From Allobosea sp. BK604 (GTDB taxonomy: Bacteria; Pseudomonadota; Alphaproteobacteria; Rhizobiales; Beijerinckiaceae), in contig NZ_SLZF01000005.1 in assembly GCF_004341515.1 (NCBI RefSeq), forward strand, positions 517,288 through 581,287: a stretch of DNA of 64,000 nucleotides, read 5' to 3'. This document shows positions 1-8,678 of the stretch, one piece after another. Position 1 is the first letter of the stretch. Each line of letters begins with the position of its first letter. The notes beneath the pieces are model-generated. The model had not been told where the DNA came from. It ran no database searches and was given only the letters and a program-made list of their open reading frames with translations. A program made the translations under genes and the position numbers.

Positions 1-1188
1 GGTATCGTGGGCCTGCCGGTCGAACGGCACGAGCGCGACCATGACGCCGGTCAGACCGCCGATCGTGAAGATCACCAGGAAGCCGAGCACGAAGAACGAG
101 GCGGCGGTGAATCGCAGTCGCCCTGCGGCCATGGTGGCGATCCAGGCGAAGATCTGGATGCCGCTGGGTACGGCGACCGCCATGCTCGCAGCCGAGAAGA
201 AGGCGAGCGAAAGCGGCGGGATGCCGGTCGTGAACATGTGGTGGACCCACAGCCCGAAGCTGAAAAAGCCGATTGCGATCAGCGCGACGACGATGAGCCG
301 GTAGCTCACGAGCGGAACGCCGGTCATCGCGGGCACGATCATCGACACCACTCCGGCCGCCGGCAGGAAGATGATGTAGACCTCCGGATGACCGAAGAAC
401 CAGAACAGGTGCTGCCAGAGCAGCGGGTCGCCGCCGCGCTCGCCAATGAAGAACGGCCAGTCGAAGGCGCGTTCGAGCTCCAGCAGGATCGTCGCCAGGA
501 TTACAGCCGGGAAGGCGAAGACGATCATCCAGGCGAAGACCAGCATGGTCCAGGCGAAGACCGGCATGCGCGAGAGCGTCATGCCCGGCGCGCGGGTCCG
601 GAGCACGCCGACGATGATCTCGATCGCGCCCGCGATCGCCGAGATCTCGATGAAGCCGATACCGAGCAGCCACCAGTCGGCGCCGATATCCGGCGAGTAA
701 CGCATCCCGGTCAAAGGCGGATACATGAACCAGCCGCCTGACGGGGCGGTGCCGAAGAAGAGCGTGCAGAAGAAGACGAGGCCGCCGACGAAATAGGCCC
801 AGAAGGCAAAAGCTCCCAGCCGTGGAAATGGCAGGTCGCGGGCGCCGAGCATCTGCGGCAGCAGCATCACGCCGAGCGCTTCGACGGCCGGCACCGCGAA
901 CAGGAACATCATCACCGTGCCGTGCATGGTGAAGATCTGGTTGTAGGTCTCCTGGCTCAGGAAATCATTGCCGGGCACGGCGAGCTGCAGCCGCATCAGC
1001 AGCGCGAGAATGCCCGCCAGCACGAAGAACAGGAACGCCGTCGCGATGTAGAAATAGCCGACGACCGTGTTGTTGACGGCCGTGACGATGCGCCAGCCCT
1101 GCGCCAGCCGCCACGCCGCCTCGAGCCGCTCCAGCTCGCCGGCCGGGCGCGGCAGATCGTTCGGCAATGGCGCGTCCGGCCGGCTCAT
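1..1188 (-). CDS. coxA: Cytochrome c oxidase subunit I (partial, runs off left edge)
   Basis: Catalytic heme-copper subunit of an aa3-type terminal oxidase, an integral inner-membrane protein that reduces O2 and pumps protons. The frame is open from the ATG at 1188 to the window edge (396 residues seen, C-terminus missing). Family landmarks are clear: a heme ligand His near residue 89 in MHGTVMMF, the CuB/Tyr motif GHPEVYIIF near residue 267, and the CuB histidines in WVHHMF near residue 316, in a background of many hydrophobic helices. The ATG overlaps the stop of coxB by four bases (ATGA), so the two are translationally coupled. It is the last gene seen of the ctaG-cytochrome c-coxB-coxA operon. 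The identification is secure; only the C-terminal end is unknown. Confidence 0.97.
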   Translation of the reverse strand, partial: MSRPDAPLPNDLPRPAGELERLEAAWRLAQGWRIVTAVNNTVVGYFYIATAFLFFVLAGILALLMRLQLAVPGNDFLSQETYNQIFTMHGTVMMFLFAVPAVEALGVMLLPQMLGARDLPFPRLGAFAFWAYFVGGLVFFCTLFFGTAPSGGWFMYPPLTGMRYSPDIGADWWLLGIGFIEISAIAGAIEIIVGVLRTRAPGMTLSRMPVFAWTMLVFAWMIVFAFPAVILATILLELERAFDWPFFIGERGGDPLLWQHLFWFFGHPEVYIIFLPAAGVVSMIVPAMTGVPLVSYRLIVVALIAIGFFSFGLWVHHMFTTGIPPLSLAFFSAASMAVAVPSGIQIFAWIATMAAGRLRFTAASFFVLGFLVIFTIGGLTGVMVALVPFDRQAHDT

Positions 1189-2171
1189 TTGAGGCTCGCG
1201 AGATAGGCGGAGAGCATGCGAAGCTCAGTTGCGGAGAAGATGCGGAACTCCGGCATCTGGTTGCCGGGCTTCAGCGACTGCCCGTCGTGTATGAAGCGGC
1301 CGATACTGTCCTCGTCGAGGCGCAGGCTCGCGGCGGCGAGAAAGCGGCGCCCGCCCAGCCGCGAGAGGTCCGGGCCAACAGCGCCGCGCGCCTCGGTTCC
1401 CCGGATCGCGTGGCAGGCGCCGCAGCCGGAGCGGTGGAACAGGTCGCGGCCGGCCCTCGCCGCCTCTGTCACCGGCTCCGGCGGCGAGGCCGCGGCAGCG
1501 AGCCAGCGTTCGAACGCCTCGGCGGGCATGGCGACGATCTCAAGCGCCATCAGCGCATGGGGGCCGCCGCAATATTCGGCGCATTGGCCGCGATAGATGC
1601 CCTCCCGCTGCGCCGTGAGCCGCAGCCGGTTGGTGCGACCTGGCACCATGTCGAGCTTGCCGCCCAGGCTTGGCACCCAGAAGCTGTGAATGACATCGGC
1701 GGCATTGAGGGCAAACTCGACCTCCTGGCCGACCGGAATGCGGATTTCATTGGCCTCGGCGATGCGGCTGCCATCCGGCTGGAGATAGGCCAGCCGCCAC
1801 CACCATTGCTCGCCGGTGACCTCGATCCGGAGGGCTGGCGGCCTCACGGCCGCTGCGAGTTCCTCGCGCATCAGCCAGATGCCGTAACCGAGCAGGATCG
1901 TCAGCGTCACGATCGGAAACGCGAGGCCGCCGAGCTTGACGGCATTGGCGCTCGCCAGCCGGCGCCGCCAGCGGTCGCTGCCGTACAGCGCGAGCACGAG
2001 CGCGACCAGCACGATGAGCAGGATCGCGATCGCGCCGACCAGCAGGACCAGGCCCAGCGTGAGGATGCGTTCGGCGTCCGGTCCGCGCGGCGCGAGCGCA
2101 GACTGGATCTCGCTGCAGCCGGCCAGCGCCGGCAGTGATGCGACCAGCAAGGTCAGGCGCGCAACGCTCAT
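1185..2171 (-). CDS. coxB: Cytochrome c oxidase subunit II with fused cytochrome c domain (caa3 type)
   Basis: Electron-entry subunit of the oxidase (328 aa). A lipoprotein-type signal with lipobox LAGC at residue 19 is followed by two transmembrane segments (about 35-62 and 82-101). A periplasmic cupredoxin domain carries the CuA ligands His162 and Cys197/Cys201/His205/Met208 in CAEYCGGPHALM. After it comes a C-terminal class I cytochrome c domain with CGACH at 250-254 and a candidate axial Met306. Fusion of a heme c domain to subunit II is the mark of caa3 oxidases, which take electrons directly from cytochrome c. The start overlaps the upstream cytochrome gene by four bases and the stop overlaps coxA by four, so the operon is tight. 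Confidence 0.96.
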   Translation of the reverse strand: MSVARLTLLVASLPALAGCSEIQSALAPRGPDAERILTLGLVLLVGAIAILLIVLVALVLALYGSDRWRRRLASANAVKLGGLAFPIVTLTILLGYGIWLMREELAAAVRPPALRIEVTGEQWWWRLAYLQPDGSRIAEANEIRIPVGQEVEFALNAADVIHSFWVPSLGGKLDMVPGRTNRLRLTAQREGIYRGQCAEYCGGPHALMALEIVAMPAEAFERWLAAAASPPEPVTEAARAGRDLFHRSGCGACHAIRGTEARGAVGPDLSRLGGRRFLAAASLRLDEDSIGRFIHDGQSLKPGNQMPEFRIFSATELRMLSAYLASLK

Positions 2172-3295
2172 CGCCGCGCCTCGTCGGCTGCCGGCTGGCT
2201 CGCCAGGAACGCAGCGACATCCGCGATCTGATCGGCGGAGAGGCGCCGTGCGATCGGCGCCATGATCGCGCCCAAAGCCGTGCGGTCGTTGAGGCCGGAT
2301 TTCCAGACGTGGAGCTGGCCGGCGAGATAGCGCGCCGATTGTCCGGCGAGACGCGGGTAGAGTGGCGAGCGCCCCGGAGCATGGCAGCTCAAGCAGGCGG
2401 GAATTTCGCCGGAGACCTCACCCTCCTCGGCCAGTTTGCGGCCGCGCTCCATCCTGGCGGCATCGGGTTCGGTCGCGAGGGGCCGCTGCGCGACGGGGGG
2501 CAGGCCGGCATAATAACCGGCTAGCCGGTTGATGCTCTGCTCGGTCAGGCCGGCAGCCATGGTCTGCATGACCCCGCTCTGCCGCTCTCGCGAGGCGTAG
2601 GACTTCAGCGCCTCGGCCAGCATCTCGCGGGGCTGGCCGTGCAGGTTCGGCACGAGACGGCTCTTCGGTCCGGTCTGCGCGCCATGGCAGCGGGCGCAGG
2701 CGCCGATCGCGCCTTCCTCGCTCGCTTCGCCGGTGGCGATCTCCTGCCCGCTCTGCGGTTCCTCCTCGACTTCGCCGGCGGCCAGAGCGCGATAGCCGGC
2801 CTCGTCGAGAACCGGCAGGCGGCGCAGGAAGGCGACCACCGCCCAAACCTCGTCATCGCGCCCCAGAACCGGGAAGGCCGGCATGCCTGCGTATTTGATG
2901 CCGTGCTTGACGATCCGGAACAGGTCCTGATCGCGCCAATGGCCGACGCGTTGCTTGAGGTCCGGCGGCGATGGCATCATGCCGGCCGCGACCGGGCTGA
3001 TCGGCGTTCCCGGCGCGCCATGGCAGAAGGCGCAGCCGGCATGGAAATGCCCGGCGCCAAGGCGGATCAGGTCGTCGTCGTCGAGAGACGGCGCCGGTTC
3101 GCCGGAGGCGCGAGCCTTGACGGAATTCTCCATGCCGAAGCGCAGGAAACGCTCGACGATCGGCCAATGGCCGGAGCTGGCAGCGACGTTATAGAGACCG
3201 AGCCAGGCCACCAGGAGCGCGCCGGCACCGGCCAGAACGACCAGACCGAGTAGCGCGGCGACGACCGTCTTTGTGCGCTCGCTAGCGCGTGACAA
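2168..3295 (-). CDS. Membrane-anchored triheme c-type cytochrome
   Basis: A c-type cytochrome with three CxxCH heme sites (CAFCH, CARCH, CLSCH) spread over about 375 residues, behind one N-terminal transmembrane anchor (AALLGLVVLAGAGALLVAW). It probably delivers electrons to the caa3 oxidase encoded downstream. The frame is open back to 3361, but that extension lies inside ctaG. I prefer the TTG at 3295, which overlaps the ctaG end by 14 bp and has a purine-rich AAAGGGCGG just upstream; an ATG at 3328 is the alternative. The stop overlaps the coxB start (ATGA). Multi-domain cytochromes of this kind are common beside caa3-type coxBA genes; the exact partner is inferred from context. Confidence 0.9.
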   Translation of the reverse strand: MSRASERTKTVVAALLGLVVLAGAGALLVAWLGLYNVAASSGHWPIVERFLRFGMENSVKARASGEPAPSLDDDDLIRLGAGHFHAGCAFCHGAPGTPISPVAAGMMPSPPDLKQRVGHWRDQDLFRIVKHGIKYAGMPAFPVLGRDDEVWAVVAFLRRLPVLDEAGYRALAAGEVEEEPQSGQEIATGEASEEGAIGACARCHGAQTGPKSRLVPNLHGQPREMLAEALKSYASRERQSGVMQTMAAGLTEQSINRLAGYYAGLPPVAQRPLATEPDAARMERGRKLAEEGEVSGEIPACLSCHAPGRSPLYPRLAGQSARYLAGQLHVWKSGLNDRTALGAIMAPIARRLSADQIADVAAFLASQPAADEARR

Positions 3296-3938
3296 CGGAC
3301 CGCCCTTTGCGCAAGCCGACGGTCTCATCGGGATCCAGCATCCCGGCCGCCAGCACGACACCGGCCACGAGGTAGCTCAGCGGACAGGCCGTGATCATCA
3401 GCAGGCCCGCGAGATGCTGATCCGCCAGGGTCGAAGGGCCGGCGCTGCAAATCGCCAGGAAAAGCCCGTCGAGCCGGTAGAGGTCGCGCGGGGCAAAGAC
3501 GAGCAGCGCCCCCAGCAGGCATGCGAGCTTCCCGGTCAGCAGCAAGGCGGCCAGGGCGGGCCAACGCGCCCTCGCGGCCTGGCACAGCACCAGCCGCCAG
3601 AACCAGAACGAGCAGACGGCCAGCACGACGAGCCCGATGGCGTGAAGTTGCCAGGAGGGAGCGGCTGCGCGCTGAACCGAGGGCTCATGCCAGACATAGA
3701 GAACGGCCAGTTGCAAGAAGGCGGCGAGCCACAGCGAACCACGCTCGGGCAAGGTCTTCCGGCTGGCCAGCGCGGCCAGCGGAGCAAGGACGTTCATCAC
3801 GAAGAGATGCTGCGCCATCAGCAGCGAGAGCGGTCCGAGCTCGACCAGGCCGATGACGAGAGCGCCCGTGGCTGCGACGGCTGCAGCGCTCGCGAGCGCC
3901 GCGGAGGCGGCAAGGTCTCGCCGTGCGGCCGCAGGCAA
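3282..3938 (-). CDS. ctaG: Cytochrome c oxidase assembly protein, caa3_CtaG family
   Basis: Polytopic membrane protein of the caa3_CtaG family, implicated in copper delivery to, or assembly of, caa3-type oxidases. Visible traits are a run of hydrophobic helices and the family-typical MAQHLFVMNVLAPLAAL stretch, in which a His-containing helix follows the first transmembrane segments; a further WHEP segment lies in a central helix. I chose the TTG at 3938 because GGAGG sits seven bases upstream. Longer in-frame starts up to 4073 would add an uncharacteristic soluble stretch. It is the first gene of the oxidase operon. Family assignment rests on topology and the His motif and is fairly sure. Confidence 0.85.
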   Translation of the reverse strand: MPAAARRDLAASAALASAAAVAATGALVIGLVELGPLSLLMAQHLFVMNVLAPLAALASRKTLPERGSLWLAAFLQLAVLYVWHEPSVQRAAAPSWQLHAIGLVVLAVCSFWFWRLVLCQAARARWPALAALLLTGKLACLLGALLVFAPRDLYRLDGLFLAICSAGPSTLADQHLAGLLMITACPLSYLVAGVVLAAGMLDPDETVGLRKGRSVVTR

Positions 3939-4078
3939 TGCAAATCCTCCCTCGCCCGGGCTGCATAGGGTGCCCGATCCGCAACGGCCGGAATGGCTGA
4001 AAGGTTCCGCCGCGCGCTGGCGAACGAAAGCGATGGCCGCGCGTTCAAATGCCATCCAAATCCAAGGAGGCATCAGTG

Positions 4079-4315
4079 ATGGATATGAACCAGATCCGAG
4101 AGCACATGGAGGTCAAGTCCTCCGATGGTGAGCACGTCGGGACGGTCGACCGCTTGGAAGGCAGCGAGATCAAGCTGACGAAGAACGACCGCGCCGCTCA
4201 TGGCGGGCACCATCACTTCATTCCGACCGACTGGATCGACCATATCGACGCGCACGTCCATCTCAGCAAGACCAGCCAGGACGTTAAGGCGCATTGGCAA
4301 CACGGCACCGCCTGA
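4079..4315 (+). CDS. DUF2171 domain protein
   Basis: Small soluble protein of 78 aa. It starts MDMNQIREHMEVKSSDGEHV and continues with a pattern typical of DUF2171 proteins: a PRC-barrel-like beta module with VGTVDRLEGSEIKLTK and a His-rich HGGHHHF segment. Function is unknown; such proteins are common in Hyphomicrobiales and often thought stress-related. The ATG at 4079 has a strong AAGGAGG eight bases upstream, which decides the start over an earlier in-frame ATG at 4049. It lies divergent to the oxidase operon and 12 bp before the MgtC gene, so the two are probably cotranscribed. Confidence 0.85.
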   Translation: MDMNQIREHMEVKSSDGEHVGTVDRLEGSEIKLTKNDRAAHGGHHHFIPTDWIDHIDAHVHLSKTSQDVKAHWQHGTA

Positions 4316-4327
4316 GCCCGAACGGCG

Positions 4328-4852
4328 ATGGACTTTGATATCTGGAGCGAGATCGACCTGACCCTGAGGCTGCTCGCCGGCACGGCTGCCGGCGTCGTCG
4401 TGGGTTGGGAGCGTACGCTGAAGCAAAGCGCGGCAGGCATCCGGACCTTCGGCCTGGTCGGCCTCGGCACGGCTGCGGCTGCGGGGATTTTTGGCGACCC
4501 CGGGCAGATCGATGCGGCCAGCCGCGTGGTGCAGGGCGTGCTGACCGGCATCGGCTTTCTGGGCGCGGGCGTCATCATCCTGCGCGAGAAGGACCAGACG
4601 CCGCGCGGCCTGACCACCGCAGCGGCGATCTGGATCACGGCCGCACTCGGCTGCGCTGCAGGGCTCGGCGACTGGCAGATCGTCCTGACAGCGACGACGC
4701 TGGCGCTCGTGCTGCTGGCGGTCAACCATTCGATCGAGCGCTGGGCCGGCCGGGACGAGGAGCCGACGGCGGCCGAGCCCGACGCGGCAGAGGCTGCGCA
4801 TCCCCATGGCGGGACGCAGGCACGTCCCTCGTCCGTTGAGGAACCGGCCTGA
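4328..4852 (+). CDS. MgtC/SapB family membrane protein
   Basis: Inner-membrane protein of 174 aa matching the MgtC/SapB N-terminal domain. It has the conserved G-E-R segment after the first helix (GVVVGWERTLKQSAAGIRTF), then the GIGFLGAGVIIL helix and the RGLTTAAAIWITAALG helix. Four hydrophobic helices are followed by a short acidic, Pro/Ala-rich tail. It lacks the cytoplasmic ACT-like C-terminal domain of classic MgtC, so it belongs to the short form. MgtC proteins are linked to Mg-limited and acid growth and to ATP synthase control in pathogens; its role here is unknown. It is adjacent to, and probably cotranscribed with, the DUF2171 gene. Confidence 0.9.
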   Translation: MDFDIWSEIDLTLRLLAGTAAGVVVGWERTLKQSAAGIRTFGLVGLGTAAAAGIFGDPGQIDAASRVVQGVLTGIGFLGAGVIILREKDQTPRGLTTAAAIWITAALGCAAGLGDWQIVLTATTLALVLLAVNHSIERWAGRDEEPTAAEPDAAEAAHPHGGTQARPSSVEEPA

Positions 4853-4966
4853 CGCAACCCATGCCATTCACGCCGCGTCCCTCGACACGGCGATCGCCAC
4901 TTCAACCCGCCGGCTTCCGGGGCGCCTTGCTGCAGCCAGTCAGAGCGCTGCGGAGGAGAGCGCCGG

Positions 4967-5581
4967 TCACTGGAGCGGAGAAATCTCCGTCGGCAGATAG
5001 ACCTCGGACACCATGGCCGGCGTCAGCGTGTGCGGCGCGCTTCGTGGCGGCCAGACGCTTTGCCGCAGGGCCTCCGCTCGAATATCCATGCGCTCGTTCC
5101 AGCCTGGATAAGCCCAGATATGCGTGAAGCGCGGCGCGCCATCGAGCGCGTACATGGCAATGACCAGGGGCGAGAGTTTGGTCCGCTTCGGCAGCATCTC
5201 GCTCCATGCCTCGAGCGTCTCGGGCAGGCCGGCCGTCTTCAGGATGTAGGAGCGGAACTCGTAGATCGGCCCGATCTGCCCGGCCGGCACCGGCGGCAGG
5301 TTGGGGAAAGGCGCGTGCGACTCCATCGAAAGCCCGAGAAGATATTGGCCGCAACCGAAGGGGTTGCTGCTCAGCAAGCCTCGCTGCCTCTCGCTGTCGA
5401 GATCCGCCCGCGTCGCGAATTCGCGCAGCACGATCAACCGGTTCTGCGGACCGAATTCCGAACGCCAGCAACCGACGAGCTTCCCGCGAGCATCACTGGT
5501 GGTGAGATAGGCTTCTACGCCCGGCACGGCCAGCAACGTGTGGCTGACGGAGGTGGTGAGGGTCGCGACTTCATAGAACAT
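4967..5581 (-). CDS. NIPSNAP family protein
   Basis: Protein of 204 aa with two ferredoxin-like alpha/beta halves. The second carries the NIPSNAP signature region: IYEFRSYILKTAGLPETLEAW followed by the aromatic/hydrophobic HIWAYPGWNERMDIR stretch. NIPSNAP proteins are small dimeric barrels without an agreed enzymatic activity, often encoded beside catabolic genes. Here the gene follows the SMP-30 gene by 48 bp on the same strand and is almost certainly its operon partner, pointing to a shared catabolic role. The first half (residues 1-95) is a degenerate copy of the same fold. I see no signal peptide. Confidence 0.85.
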   Translation of the reverse strand: MFYEVATLTTSVSHTLLAVPGVEAYLTTSDARGKLVGCWRSEFGPQNRLIVLREFATRADLDSERQRGLLSSNPFGCGQYLLGLSMESHAPFPNLPPVPAGQIGPIYEFRSYILKTAGLPETLEAWSEMLPKRTKLSPLVIAMYALDGAPRFTHIWAYPGWNERMDIRAEALRQSVWPPRSAPHTLTPAMVSEVYLPTEISPLQ

Positions 5582-5629
5582 GCGCCATTCCTTCGCTGCT
5601 CGGATGATGCGCCTGCGTGAATTTGCGGA

Positions 5630-6526
5630 TCACCCGGCGAAATGGGGTTCGGGACAGCCGGCGACGCCGGTCGCGATCGAAAACAGCGCTCCTGCCAGCG
5701 GTTGCCTTGCGAGCTCGTCCGCCGAGAGGCGCTGGAATGCCGAGGTGATGAACAGCGTATCAAGCGCCTCGCCGCCGAAGCCGCAGCTCGTCGGCTGGGA
5801 GACCGGAACCGGCACGACGCGATCGACGCTTCCGTCCGGCGCGTAGCGCGTGACGACGCCACCACCATATTGCGCGCTCCACAGGAAGCCTTCGGCATCG
5901 ATATTCGCGCCATCCGGAATCCCGGTTCCCTGAGGCAGGCGAGCAAAAACCCGCCGCTCGCCCAGAACGCCCGATCGCGTGTCGAACGGAAAGGCCCAGA
6001 TCACAGGCTCGATCCCATCAGCAAAATACATCGTGCCGCCATCGAGCGACCACGAGAGACTGTTGGGCACTGCGATGCCTTCGAGGACCGCGGTATAGCC
6101 GCCGGCTTCGAAACGGTAGAGCGTGCCGACCGGCCCGCGCCCGACATCATCCATCGAGCCGACCCAGAAGCGGCCCTGGCGATCGCATTTGGCATCGTTG
6201 AACCGCATCTGCGGCTTGTCCGCATGCGGAGCGGGCACCGGCTCCAGCCGCCCCGTCACCGTATCGAACAGTGCCACCGAACTGCGCAACGCGACGAGCA
6301 GGCCCTGCCCATCCCTGCACAGGGCGATGCTGCCGACGAGTTCGGGCATCGTCCAGCTTTCGGTCCGGCCCGTCCGCCAGTCGCGGCGGCGGATCAGCGG
6401 ACCGCGCACATCGATCCAGTACAGCGCCTGTTCGGCGATCGACCACACCGGACATTCACCGAGAATATCCTGCGTTTCGCCGACCCTTTCGAGATTGCCA
6501 GCCAGCCGCTTGTCGGCACCGTCCAT
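5630..6526 (-). CDS. SMP-30/gluconolactonase/LRE family protein
   Basis: Six-bladed beta-propeller lactonase-type enzyme (298 aa), likely hydrolysing a sugar-acid or similar lactone with a divalent metal. Metal-site landmarks of the family are visible: Glu in LGECPVW near residue 24, Asn in the RFNDAKCD loop, Asn in VPNSLSW, and Asp in IPDGANIDAEG. A GAGGAA sequence lies upstream of the ATG at 6526. The gene is divergent from a LacI-type regulator; the shared 100-bp control region contains the palindromic element at 6565-6578. It heads a two-gene operon with NIPSNAP. The substrate cannot be read from sequence, but the neighbouring LacI, FAH and Ldh genes suggest hydroxy-acid or sugar-acid catabolism. 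Confidence 0.92.
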   Translation of the reverse strand: MDGADKRLAGNLERVGETQDILGECPVWSIAEQALYWIDVRGPLIRRRDWRTGRTESWTMPELVGSIALCRDGQGLLVALRSSVALFDTVTGRLEPVPAPHADKPQMRFNDAKCDRQGRFWVGSMDDVGRGPVGTLYRFEAGGYTAVLEGIAVPNSLSWSLDGGTMYFADGIEPVIWAFPFDTRSGVLGERRVFARLPQGTGIPDGANIDAEGFLWSAQYGGGVVTRYAPDGSVDRVVPVPVSQPTSCGFGGEALDTLFITSAFQRLSADELARQPLAGALFSIATGVAGCPEPHFAG

Positions 6527-6564
6527 GCCCGTTTCCTCGCCACGTTCCCTCGAATTATATTATC

Positions 6565-6578
6565 TGGTAATATTATCA
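6565..6578. promoter_or_regulatory. Probable operator for the LacI-type regulator (TGGTAATATTATCA)
   Basis: This element differs in one base from the perfect palindrome TGATAATATTATCA found at 10272-10285. It lies in the divergent intergenic region between the SMP-30 gene and the LacI-type gene. An extra half-site-like word ATATTATC sits 13 bp upstream at 6557-6564, in the same phase as the one inside this element (6570-6577). Assignment to this regulator is inferred from position and repetition. Confidence 0.6.
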
Positions 6579-6627
6579 GCGGAGGATAGCGCGACAACGC
6601 CTAATGTGACGCGCAGCCGAAGTTTCG

Positions 6628-7785
6628 ATGCTGCGTCGCGGGAGGTCGGGTTTTCGGCGGCAAAGGCCCGTGCTAACCCGCGCTACGCCGCCGCCTACCG
6701 GAATTTTCGCTCATCAGGACGGTTCTTTGCCTGTAAAATCCCGCCTGCCGCGCCCAACCATGTCGGATATCGCCCGCCTCGCCGGCGTGTCGCAATCATG
6801 CGTGTCGCTTGTTCTCAACGAAGTCGAAGGCGCCCGCCTGTCCGACGCGACGCGGGAACGGGTTCGCGCCGCCGCCGCCAGTATCGGCTACAAGCTGCAG
6901 GAACGTCGGGACAGCCAGCACGCCGCCGGCGCTTCCAATCGGCGCGGCGTCATTGCCTATATCGTCGACGAGATCTCGATCAGTCCCCATCCCGTGCTGC
7001 ATGTCGATGGCGCCCGCGATGCCGCTTGGCAGGCAGGGCTGATGTTGCAGACCTATGTGACGCGGTCGAACAAGGACCTGGAAGCGGAGGTCCTCGCGAC
7101 AATCGGGCATAATCCCGATTTGATCGGCGTCATCTACGCCGCGAGCTACACCAGGGAAGCCGATCTCCCGGCTGGGCTGGGACAGCATCCGGTCGTCCTG
7201 CTGAACTGCTACACGAGCGAGAAGCGATTTCCGACCATCCTTCCCGGCGAAGTCGCCGGCGGCTTCTCCGCGACCGAGCACCTGATCGCCCATGGTCATC
7301 GCCGGATCGGCCATATCGGCGGCGAGCCCTGGATGGATGCAGCACGTGACCGCCAGAAGGGCTATCGCGAGGCCCTTGCCACCCATGATATCGCCTTCGA
7401 TCCGGCGCTGGTCGAGGATGGCGACTGGACGCTGACCACCGGATACGAACTCGGCCTCAGGCTGCTCAAGCTGCCGAACCGGCCGACCGCCATCTTCTGC
7501 GCCAATGACGTGATGGCGATCGGTTGCGCCAATGCCGCGCGAGACCTCGACCTGGCCATCCCCGCCGACCTCTCATTGATCGGCTACAACGATATCGAAC
7601 TCAGCCGCCATACGCGCCCGCCACTCTCCAGCTGCAGGGTGCCGAACTACGACATGGGCCAGCGCGCGGTCGATCTGCTGGTGGACATGGCGCTGCACGC
7701 CAGGCCGCCCCGGTCGTTGCTGATCAAGATGGAATGCTCGGTCATCGGCCGCGGATCGGTGCAGGAACTCGAAACCGCCGGATGA
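6628..7785 (+). CDS. LacI family transcriptional regulator
   Basis: Repressor-type regulator. The N-terminal LacI helix-turn-helix reads PTMSDIARLAGVSQSCVSLV with the hinge helix after ATRERVRAAAASIGY. A periplasmic-binding-protein-like effector domain follows, with typical landmarks HRRIGHIGG, the RQKGYREAL helix, AIFCANDVMAIG and LSLIGYNDIELSRHTRPPLS. The frame opens at an ATG at 6628, but the first 33 residues are not family-like. A TTG at 6727, just before PVKSRLPRPTMSDIA, is a credible true start. It is divergent from the SMP-30 operon with a shared palindromic control region, and probably governs the whole island from 5 to 13 kb. The ligand is unknown. Confidence 0.93.
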   Translation: MLRRGRSGFRRQRPVLTRATPPPTGIFAHQDGSLPVKSRLPRPTMSDIARLAGVSQSCVSLVLNEVEGARLSDATRERVRAAAASIGYKLQERRDSQHAAGASNRRGVIAYIVDEISISPHPVLHVDGARDAAWQAGLMLQTYVTRSNKDLEAEVLATIGHNPDLIGVIYAASYTREADLPAGLGQHPVVLLNCYTSEKRFPTILPGEVAGGFSATEHLIAHGHRRIGHIGGEPWMDAARDRQKGYREALATHDIAFDPALVEDGDWTLTTGYELGLRLLKLPNRPTAIFCANDVMAIGCANAARDLDLAIPADLSLIGYNDIELSRHTRPPLSSCRVPNYDMGQRAVDLLVDMALHARPPRSLLIKMECSVIGRGSVQELETAG

Positions 7786-7801
7786 TGTCCTGGCTCATCG
7801 G

Positions 7802-7820
7802 ACCGGATACGAGATCCGGT
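7802..7820. terminator. Small hairpin between convergent lacI-type and FAH genes
   Basis: ACCGGAT, a five-base loop and ATCCGGT form a 7-bp perfect stem in the 48-bp gap between two convergent genes. There is no clear U-tract on either strand, so it is only a candidate bidirectional terminator. Confidence 0.35.
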
Positions 7821-7833
7821 GCGATGATCGAGC

Positions 7834-8670
7834 CTATCGCTCGGCGATGACCGGGTTCCTGAGCAGACCGATGCCGGAAATCTCGACTTCGATCATGTCG
7901 CCGGGCTTCAGCCAGAGCGGCGGCTTGCGCGCAAAGCCGACACCCTCCGGTGTGCCCGTCGAGATGATGTCGCCCGGCACAAGCTCGGTGAAGCCCGAGA
8001 TATAGGCGATGATGTGCGGGATATCGAAGATCAGGTCATCGGTCTTCGTGCGCTGGACTTCGACGCCGTTCAAGGTCGTGGTGAGCGTCAACGCCGTCGG
8101 GTCCGGGATTTCGTCGGCGGTGACGAACCACGGCCCGATGCTTCCCGTGCCGGAAAAATTCTTGCCCACGCTCAGGCCGTGATCGAACTGGTAGTCACGG
8201 ATGCTGCCTTCCTGCAGGCAGGTATAGCCGGCAATATGGGCGTAGGCATCGCGCCGGTCGATATGACGTCCGGGCTTGCCGATCACCAGAGCCAGCTCTC
8301 CCTCGAAATCGAACTGATCGGAGAGCCTGGGGCGGATCAGCGGCTGCCCCGGATCGACGAAGGAGCGGTGCAGGCGCAGGAAGGTGCTCGGTGTCTTGGG
8401 AAGGACGCTGTTGCCCTCGGCGACATGCCCTTTGTAGTTGCGGCCGATGCAGATGATTTTTTCGCTGTCGGGCAGCGGCACCGTGAGCGCGATGTCGGAC
8501 AGTCCGAGCGTCGGCTTCGCGTCCGCCAGATCGAGACCTGCCAGCGCATCATGCGCGATCGCGGCACGCAGCGTCGGAAATCCCAGGCGCGCCTTCAGGT
8601 CGACAATGCCGTCGCCGACGATGGCGCCATAGCTTGCTTCGCCATTGGCGACGTAGCTTGCGATTTTCAC
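7834..8670 (-). CDS. Fumarylacetoacetate hydrolase (FAH) family protein
   Basis: Metal-dependent hydrolase, decarboxylase or isomerase of the FAH superfamily (278 aa). The family core is intact: IICIGRNYKGHVAEGN, a metal-site FDFEGELALVIGKPGR with the paired Glu residues, the GYTCLQEGSIRDYQ region, and the C-terminal PGDIISTGTPEGVGFAR motif. Enzymes of this type act on 2-keto-3-deoxy sugar acids, 2,4-diketo acids or ring-cleavage products. It is the last gene of a three-gene minus-strand operon (Ldh, SnoaL-like, FAH) and sits only 8 bp after the SnoaL-like gene. This context favours a sugar-acid or hydroxy-acid route. The substrate is inferred only broadly. Confidence 0.93.
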   Translation of the reverse strand: MKIASYVANGEASYGAIVGDGIVDLKARLGFPTLRAAIAHDALAGLDLADAKPTLGLSDIALTVPLPDSEKIICIGRNYKGHVAEGNSVLPKTPSTFLRLHRSFVDPGQPLIRPRLSDQFDFEGELALVIGKPGRHIDRRDAYAHIAGYTCLQEGSIRDYQFDHGLSVGKNFSGTGSIGPWFVTADEIPDPTALTLTTTLNGVEVQRTKTDDLIFDIPHIIAYISGFTELVPGDIISTGTPEGVGFARKPPLWLKPGDMIEVEISGIGLLRNPVIAER

Positions 8671-8678
8671 GATGACTC